Shown in pieces: positions 31,292-35,587 of a stretch of 35,587 nt of DNA; the stretch's first letter is position 1; every line of letters begins with the position of its first letter. The notes beneath the pieces were generated by a model that was not told the DNA's origin, ran no database searches, and saw only the letters and a list, made by a program, of their open reading frames with translations. Location of the stretch: contig JARGNO010000041.1 in assembly GCA_029213165.1 (NCBI GenBank), positions 1-35,587 of the forward strand, in the 5' to 3' direction. This stretch comes from Minwuia sp. GTDB lineage: Bacteria; Pseudomonadota; Alphaproteobacteria; Minwuiales; Minwuiaceae. The position numbers and the translations under genes were made by a program.

Positions 31292-33370
31292 TCAGTCGTT
31301 GCGTTTCAGGATATAGCTGCCGCTTTCGTGAAGCGAGGCCCGCCAGCCCGGCTCGATCACGATGGTGGTGGTAATCTCCTCGATCACCGCCGGGCCATCG
31401 ACCACGGCGCCCATGCCAAGCTTCGATCCGTCATAGACGGGGCCGTCGATGGCCGAACCGTCGGGGCTGAAGATCATGGGCCGGTGCGACTTGATCGCGC
31501 CGGAGACATCCTCACCCGCCGCGAGGCGCGGCAGTGCCGGGCGGTCGACCCGACCGTAGAGCGTGCTCTCCAGGTTCACCACTTCGATCGGCGTCTGCTT
31601 CTCTGAGTAGGTGTAGAGCTGTTCGTGTCTTGCGTGGAAGGCGTCACGCAGCCTGTCCACGGTGGACGCGTCGATGGTGAAATTCTCGATATCGACGGAA
31701 CATTCATGCACCTGCCCGACATAGCGCATGTCGATGCGCCGCCGGATCAGGATGCGGTCATTCTCGAACCCGTCGGCCAGCAGATGCCTGACGCCGGTTT
31801 CCTCGATCTCCGCATAGGTATCGTTGATCTGGGCATAGGCCGCATCGCCTTCCAGCCGCAGCGGGCAGGTGGCCATGTAGTTGTACTTCACGTCGGAGAT
31901 GATCTGGCCGAAGGCGCAGAGACCCGAAGCCAGCTTGGGCACCAGCACCGTATCGATGCCCATTTCCTTCGCCAGCGCGGTGATATGGGCGGAGCCTGCG
32001 CCGCCTGCCGCCACCAGCACGAAATCGCGCGGGTCGTAGCCACGCTCGACGGAAACCCGGCGGATACCGTTCACCATGTTGTTGTTGACGATGGTGAACA
32101 TGCCGTGCGCCGCACGCTCCACCGAGATGCCCAGCGGATCGGCGATCTTTTCCTTCACCGCCGTGAACGACTTCTCCCGGTCCAGCTTCATCCGCCCGCC
32201 CAGCAGGGCATCGGGATTGACATAGCCCAGCACCAGATTGGCATCGGTCACCGTCGGCTGGTCGCCGCCATTGCCATAGCAGGCGGGGCCGGGGTCGGAA
32301 CCGGCGCTCTGCGGTCCGACCTGCAACAGGCCCAGGTCATCGATCCAGCCGATGGAACCGCCCCCCGCGCCCAGGGTCTCCACCTGGATCATCGGCACGC
32401 CGATGCGATAGCGCAGGAAGTCGATATCCTTGTTGATGTTGGTATTGCCGCCGCTGGTCAGCGTGATGTCGAACGATGTACCGCCCATGTCGACGGTGAT
32501 GACATTGTCATGGCCGAAGGGGCTGCAGACGTACAGCCCGGCCTGCGGGGCGGAGGCGGGCCCGGAATTGATGGCATAGACCGACCGGTCTGACATGGCC
32601 TGGCCGATGGCGAGACCGCCATTGGACTGGAAGTAGCGCACCGGATACTTCGCACCCAGGTCACGGAAATAGTCGTCGATGCCGCCGACATACTGCTTCA
32701 GCGTCGGGCCCAGGTAGGCATTGGTGATGGCGGTGGAGGTACGCGTGTATTCGCGGATCTGGGGGTAGAGTTCGGATCCGACCGTCAGGAGGGTATCCGG
32801 CATCATCTCCCGCACGATCTCGGCGGCGCGGCGTTCGTGATCCTGGTGCAGCACCGACCAGACGAAGGATATGGCGACCGTTTCCACGCCCTCTGCCAGG
32901 AACAGCGCGCAGGCGTCGCGCACATCCTGTTCGTTCAGCGGCGTCATGACCGAACCGTCAGAGACCACGCGCTCCCGGACGCCGCGACGCAGGTATCTCG
33001 GCACAAGCATGCGGGCCGGCGGATAGTCGGCGTCATAGCGATAGCCGTCTTCCTTGTGCCCCAGCCGGATCTCGATGGAATCCTCATGACCCTTGGTGCA
33101 GATCAGACCGGTCTTGGCACCCTTGTGCTGGATCAGGGCGTTCAGCCCCACGGTGGTGCCGTTGATGCACAGGTCGCACTGGGAAATGATCGCCTCTGCC
33201 GTTTCGCCCACGGCTTCGGAAATCTGCTTCAGCCCGTTCGAGATCGCTTCCGTCGGGTCGTGCGGGGTGGACAGCGCCTTGAACAGGCGCACGGTGCCAT
33301 CCCTGTCAGCCAGAACGAAGTCGGTGAACGTGCCCCCGGCATCAACGCCGAGACGGTATTTGGTGCGCAT
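31292..33370 (-). CDS. hyuA: Hydantoinase/oxoprolinase subunit A family protein
   Basis: A 692-residue ASKHA-fold subunit. The N-terminal phosphate loop is YRLGVDAGGTFTDFVLADRD, the second loop DNVITVDMGGTSFDITLTSG, and VLVAAGGAGSAHITALAKEM marks the adenosine part. Two adjacent Met codons occur; the second (33370) sits at better spacing from GGAG. Relatives are ATP-dependent hydantoinases and 5-oxoprolinases, and the related Acx and Apc subunits are acetone and acetophenone carboxylases. It pairs with hyuB 54 bases upstream on the same strand. The substrate is not readable from the sequence. A biotin carboxylase and carrier downstream make a carboxylation-linked role worth considering. Confidence 0.9.
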   Translation of the reverse strand: MRTKYRLGVDAGGTFTDFVLADRDGTVRLFKALSTPHDPTEAISNGLKQISEAVGETAEAIISQCDLCINGTTVGLNALIQHKGAKTGLICTKGHEDSIEIRLGHKEDGYRYDADYPPARMLVPRYLRRGVRERVVSDGSVMTPLNEQDVRDACALFLAEGVETVAISFVWSVLHQDHERRAAEIVREMMPDTLLTVGSELYPQIREYTRTSTAITNAYLGPTLKQYVGGIDDYFRDLGAKYPVRYFQSNGGLAIGQAMSDRSVYAINSGPASAPQAGLYVCSPFGHDNVITVDMGGTSFDITLTSGGNTNINKDIDFLRYRIGVPMIQVETLGAGGGSIGWIDDLGLLQVGPQSAGSDPGPACYGNGGDQPTVTDANLVLGYVNPDALLGGRMKLDREKSFTAVKEKIADPLGISVERAAHGMFTIVNNNMVNGIRRVSVERGYDPRDFVLVAAGGAGSAHITALAKEMGIDTVLVPKLASGLCAFGQIISDVKYNYMATCPLRLEGDAAYAQINDTYAEIEETGVRHLLADGFENDRILIRRRIDMRYVGQVHECSVDIENFTIDASTVDRLRDAFHARHEQLYTYSEKQTPIEVVNLESTLYGRVDRPALPRLAAGEDVSGAIKSHRPMIFSPDGSAIDGPVYDGSKLGMGAVVDGPAVIEEITTTIVIEPGWRASLHESGSYILKRND

Positions 33371-33424
33371 CATCCCTCCACGCAGGGCAGTTGGTCAGTC
33401 GGGTTCCGGCTTCGCGCCGGTCCC

Positions 33425-35182
33425 CTATTCGGCGGCGACGGCGGCGCCGCGCAGGGCGGTCGTGGCAGCCATGTCCACCACCAGTTTCGCCGGATCGGTG
33501 AAGATGACGCCATAGTCCCGCTCCGCCCCCTCGATGGAGACCAGGCCATTGCGCACGTCCCAGATCACCGCATCGACGCTGCGCTCGTATGGGTCGCCAT
33601 AGCCACCGCCGCCGGGATTCTTGTTCGCCGCACGCTCACCGGGATTGATGACCTCGATCACGTTGTCCTTGATGGTCTCGACCTTGCCGCCACGGCTGAT
33701 CTCGATGCGTCCGACCTTTGGCTCGACCATGCGCGAGAATGCGCCTGCCGCGCCTGATGCCGGATTGTGCCGACCCTCACCGAAGGTGATGAAGTCCATG
33801 GGCTTGTCCAGCGGCTCCACCTCCCAGCAGGTGCCGGAGCCGCCGCGATACTTGCCCGCGCCGCCGCTGTCGGTCATCAGGCTGTATTGGTGGATGACGA
33901 TTGGATAGGAATATTCCAGCAGTTCGATGTCACCCGATGTCAGGGCGCCGAAGCAGCATTCCGGTCCGCAGGCGTGCCAGCCATCCTGGGTCGGCGTCGC
34001 CCCCGCACCGGAGATGATGGAGGCGAGGATCATCGAGACATATTCCTCGTCATGCCGCGTGTCCCAGCCCGCGATGTTGCAGCCATTGGCATGGCCCCAG
34101 CCGGCGGAGACCTTGTCGGGGGCCGCCGCTTCGAAGGCCAGCCGGACGGCATCCGTCAGCGTTTCCATCGGCGTGGTGGTGCAGTTCATGTGCGGCGCGG
34201 GTTCCTGCGCGTTGCACAGGGTCCCCTTCGGCCCCATGTCCACCGTGACGCAGCGGTAGAGCCCTTCATTGTAGGGCGGGGGCACCTGCGCGAACATCAT
34301 GATGCCCAGATAGACACCGGAGTATGAATTCCCCTCGTAGGAATTGATGAAGTAGGGAATCTGCGGCGGGCTGTCGATCTTCACGTCGCAGCTGTCACCC
34401 GTGACCGTCACGGTCGCGGTGATCTCCAGGTCGCCGAATCCGTGGCCCGCATCCTCCACCATCGACTTGCCGACATAGGTGCCGTCGGGGACGGTGGCGA
34501 TCAGCTTCCGCATCTGGCGGTCGGCCATGTTCATCAGTTCGTCGATGCAGGCCCGCACCTGGTCCAGCCCGTACTTGTCCAGCAGCGCGATCAGGTTCCG
34601 CTCCCCCACCTGCACGGCACCCAGTTGGGCGTTCAGGTCGCCTTCCTGGTCGCGACGGGCGCGCAGGTTGGTAAGCAGCAGGTTCACCACGTCATAGCGG
34701 CGTACACCCTTGTCGTAGATCTTCACCGGCGGAATGCGCAGCCCCTCCGCATAGATCTCGGTCGCGTCCGGATTGTAGCCTGCGGGAACGGGGCCGCCGA
34801 TATCGGTCAGATGGCCCTTGCAGACCGTCCAGAACACCAGCTCGTCCTTGTAGAACACCGGCTTGTACATGCAGGTGTCGATCATGTGACTGCCCATGTA
34901 GGCAGGGTCGTTGTGCAGGATCACGTCACCGGGATGGATGTCGTCACCGAAATACCCGGCCACGCATTTCATCGCCGGAATCAGGCTGCCCAGATGGATC
35001 GGGATGTCCTGCCCCTGCATGATCATCTCGGGCACATGGTTGAACAGGGCGTTGGAATAGTCATGCGCCAGGTTGAAGACGCTCGACCGTGCTGTCTTCT
35101 CCAGCGCCAGGGTCATTTCGCGCTGGGTGGTTTCCAGCACACCGCGCACGACGGACAGGGTGATCGGATCAACGGCAGACAT
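33425..35182 (-). CDS. hyuB: Hydantoinase/oxoprolinase subunit B family protein
   Basis: A 585-residue hydantoinase B-type subunit. Motifs are DPITLSVVRGVLETTQREMT, RSSVFNLAHDYSNALFN, GDVILHNDPAYMGSHMIDTC, KGHLTDIGGPVPAGYNPDAT, DMGPKGTLCNAQEPAPHMNC and the C-terminal ANKNPGGGGYGDPYER. GGAGG lies ten bases before the ATG. It heads the pair hyuB-hyuA and is the first complete gene of the operon in this window. Acetophenone and acetone carboxylase beta subunits belong to the same superfamily, so hydantoin or lactam hydrolysis is the default call and not proven. Confidence 0.9.
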   Translation of the reverse strand: MSAVDPITLSVVRGVLETTQREMTLALEKTARSSVFNLAHDYSNALFNHVPEMIMQGQDIPIHLGSLIPAMKCVAGYFGDDIHPGDVILHNDPAYMGSHMIDTCMYKPVFYKDELVFWTVCKGHLTDIGGPVPAGYNPDATEIYAEGLRIPPVKIYDKGVRRYDVVNLLLTNLRARRDQEGDLNAQLGAVQVGERNLIALLDKYGLDQVRACIDELMNMADRQMRKLIATVPDGTYVGKSMVEDAGHGFGDLEITATVTVTGDSCDVKIDSPPQIPYFINSYEGNSYSGVYLGIMMFAQVPPPYNEGLYRCVTVDMGPKGTLCNAQEPAPHMNCTTTPMETLTDAVRLAFEAAAPDKVSAGWGHANGCNIAGWDTRHDEEYVSMILASIISGAGATPTQDGWHACGPECCFGALTSGDIELLEYSYPIVIHQYSLMTDSGGAGKYRGGSGTCWEVEPLDKPMDFITFGEGRHNPASGAAGAFSRMVEPKVGRIEISRGGKVETIKDNVIEVINPGERAANKNPGGGGYGDPYERSVDAVIWDVRNGLVSIEGAERDYGVIFTDPAKLVVDMAATTALRGAAVAAE

Positions 35183-35238
35183 GAAAGTGCGCCCTCCTGA
35201 ACAACAAGAATTCCTCAGTCTGAAACGATAGCAGCCGC

Positions 35239-35285
35239 ACGGGACCCCGCAATGGGCAATGCCTGACCCCCGGGGACCGTCCCGT
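35239..35285 (-). terminator. Weak inverted repeat at the isochorismatase-family stop
   Basis: ACGGGAC (35239-35245) is complementary to GTCCCGT (35279-35285). Partially complementary CCCG/CGGGG sequences lie inside, but the loop is long. It covers the stop region of the isochorismatase-type gene, in the 102-base gap before hyuB. It may be a weak terminator or chance. Confidence 0.25.
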
Positions 35286-35587
35286 CAAAGTTCGTTTCTG
35301 TCCAACTCGGCCAGCAGGGCATCGGTGGTGATCTGGCGGCAGTACCCCCGGTTCAGGGCCAGTGAGGTTTCATGGCGTTCCATACTGTGGGTGGCACAGG
35401 CATCCGTCACCACCGTGACGAGGTAGCCCAGGTCGCAGGCGTCGCGCACGGCGGAATCGACACACTGATCTGTCAGCAGCCCGCTGATCACCAGTTGCCG
35501 GACGCCCAGGTTGCGCAGCACATAGTCGATGTTGGTGGAGATGAAGACACTCGACGAGGTCTTGGGGATGACGATCTCGTCCCCCCC
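35285..35587 (-). CDS. Isochorismatase-family cysteine hydrolase (5' part outside window)
   Basis: Only the C-terminal 100 residues are present; the frame stays open to the window edge, beginning GGDEIVIPKTSSSVFISTN. The nucleophile region is VISGLLTDQCVDSAVRDACD with the catalytic Cys, followed by VTVVTDACATHSMERHETSL. This family includes isochorismatase, nicotinamidase, N-carbamoylsarcosine amidase and ureidoacrylate amidase. Placed upstream of hyuB and hyuA, an amidase or carbamoylase that acts on ring-opened hydantoin-like products is plausible. It is the first gene seen of the minus-strand operon, 102 bases before hyuB. The call is family-level only. Confidence 0.87.
   Translation of the reverse strand, partial: GGDEIVIPKTSSSVFISTNIDYVLRNLGVRQLVISGLLTDQCVDSAVRDACDLGYLVTVVTDACATHSMERHETSLALNRGYCRQITTDALLAELDRNEL

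Noticed and set aside
35580-35587. Run of C at the window end
   Set aside because: It reads as Gly codons in the isochorismatase-family frame and is not a special element.

Overview
The window is GC-rich DNA from one bacterial chromosome segment. It most likely comes from an alphaproteobacterium, plausibly of the Rhodospirillales/Kiloniellales type, but the order is not resolved from sequence alone. The grounds are an Irr-type Fur regulator with an iron-control-element (ICE) palindrome, the fabA-fabB-fabI operon divergent from irr, the rpiB-glyA-nrdR block, an intracellular PHB depolymerase, and dense 4-bp gene overlaps. No phage, plasmid, transposase, tRNA, rRNA or CRISPR array is visible.

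Layout. 1-1.6 kb: a dienelactone hydrolase and a GST on the minus strand. 1.7-6.3 kb (plus): PHB depolymerase (TTG start, palindromic operator upstream), a degenerate GlpD-like protein, an oxalate-CoA-ligase-like acyl-CoA synthetase and a stand-alone Pnkp-type polynucleotide kinase domain. 6.2-10.3 kb: a TetR regulator and a PaaK-like CoA ligase (minus), divergent from the alpha and beta subunits of a Rieske ring-hydroxylating oxygenase (plus). 10.5-17 kb: an enoyl-CoA hydratase, an unrecognised lipoprotein/coiled-coil pair, bifunctional glutathionylspermidine synthetase/amidase, then an enoyl-CoA hydratase and an acyl-CoA dehydrogenase resembling the acyclic-terpene enzymes AtuE and AtuD. 17.2-20.3 kb: rpiB, glyA, nrdR and a PAS_5 protein. 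20.4-23 kb: fabI, fabB and fabA (minus).

23.2-26.8 kb holds the most interesting locus: irr, an ICE-like palindrome beside a good sigma-70 promoter, a rubredoxin-less rubrerythrin, a two-cluster Fe-S/CCG-domain oxidoreductase, a DUF3501 protein and a MaoC hydratase. I read it as a candidate iron-responsive peroxide-defence or redox module of unknown chemistry.

27-35.6 kb is one minus-strand operon: an isochorismatase-family hydrolase (cut by the window end), hyuB, hyuA, pxpA, a free biotinyl carrier, biotin carboxylase, pxpB and pxpC. It combines two different 5-oxoproline/lactam-hydrolase architectures with a complete biotin carboxylation half-reaction.

Four long hairpins with related cores, plus one mosaic palindromic element, sit between genes. 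Their stem sequences differ from copy to copy while staying self-complementary. No gap between genes exceeds about 250 bases, and the longer gaps contain these hairpins or promoters. All identifications come from reading motifs and family memory; no database search was run.
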